A DNA stretch of 6,241 nt from an uncultured Collinsella sp. (GTDB lineage Bacteria; Actinomycetota; Coriobacteriia; Coriobacteriales; Coriobacteriaceae): contig URTW01000122.1 in assembly GCA_900550815.1 (NCBI GenBank), positions 1 to 6,241 of the forward strand. Direction: 5' to 3'. The position numbers were made by a program, and so were the translations under genes. Positions 6,137 to 6,241 of the stretch are shown piece after piece; the first letter of the stretch is position 1; each line of letters opens with the position of its first letter. A model generated the notes under the pieces. The model saw only the letters and a list, made by a program, of their open reading frames with translations, made no database searches and had not been told where the DNA came from.

Positions 6137-6144
6137 CCCTCCCC
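6137..6144 (-). promoter_or_regulatory. Ribosome binding site deciding the MATE start
   Basis: GGGGAGGG on the minus strand lies 3 nt before the GTG at 6133 (4 nt counted from its GGAGG core). The spacing is slightly short, but it is the only strong site near the 5' end of the frame and supports GTG over the upstream TTG. Confidence 0.6.
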
Positions 6145-6200
6145 GCCAGCGTACGTCAAACAACAAAACGGCAATTTAAGACCAAGGCCACTACCAGCTT

Positions 6201-6219
6201 GTCGCCTACTGGCGGCGAC
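6201..6219. repeat. Short inverted repeat upstream of the MATE gene
   Basis: GTCGCC (6201-6206) and GGCGAC (6214-6219) form a 6-bp stem with a 7-nt loop, about 70-90 nt upstream of the MATE start. It could be an operator or the end of a neighbouring transcript. It is too short to interpret, and the window ends soon after. I see no convincing promoter for the MATE gene in 6134-6241. Confidence 0.25.
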
Positions 6220-6241
6220 CGAACCACACCGAAATATCGCC

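Overview
The window looks like a piece of a gut Actinomycetota chromosome, most likely Collinsella or another Coriobacteriia. This is inferred from GC-rich codon use, the protein sequences and the gene content; it is not proven. The left quarter is the right-hand end of an integrated mobile element that looks like those of gut Firmicutes.

Positions 1-about 1670 (element end): a well-formed promoter (TTGACA, 17 bp, TACTAT), with two perfect inverted repeats upstream, drives a large serine recombinase starting at 208. The reading frame is broken by one TAA at 1252-1254, in a place where the flanking codons continue the same protein. The catalytic, DNA-binding and zinc-ribbon parts are therefore separated from the C-terminal coiled-coil part. 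The recombinase frame runs to the apparent element/chromosome junction, a small dyad ATGTT-CC-AACAT at 1664-1675.

Positions about 1671-4105 (chromosome, minus strand): the element has landed in the 3' end of a DUF523 gene (TudS-like Fe-S family). The last 14 codons of that gene now come from the element. Upstream of it lies a strong hairpin (2137-2171) that should terminate ftsH, followed by a complete ftsH (AAA+ zinc membrane protease).

Positions 4106-6241: a 77-bp divergent intergenic region separates ftsH from a short, divergent CobA/BtuR/CobO-type cob(I)alamin adenosyltransferase on the plus strand. This gene converges on a minus-strand MATE-family exporter, and the stop codons of both genes sit in the two arms of a single palindrome (4665-4694). 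The MATE gene contains an in-frame 93-bp tandem duplication near its N-terminus, which duplicates a 31-residue piece spanning the end of TM1 and the start of TM2. This is the most unusual coding feature in the window.

The chromosomal genes are housekeeping or salvage functions and do not form an obvious pathway. No CRISPR array, RNA gene or defence cassette is visible. The points of interest are the decayed recombinase and its attachment junction, the chimeric DUF523 tail, the MATE internal duplication and the shared stop-codon palindrome.
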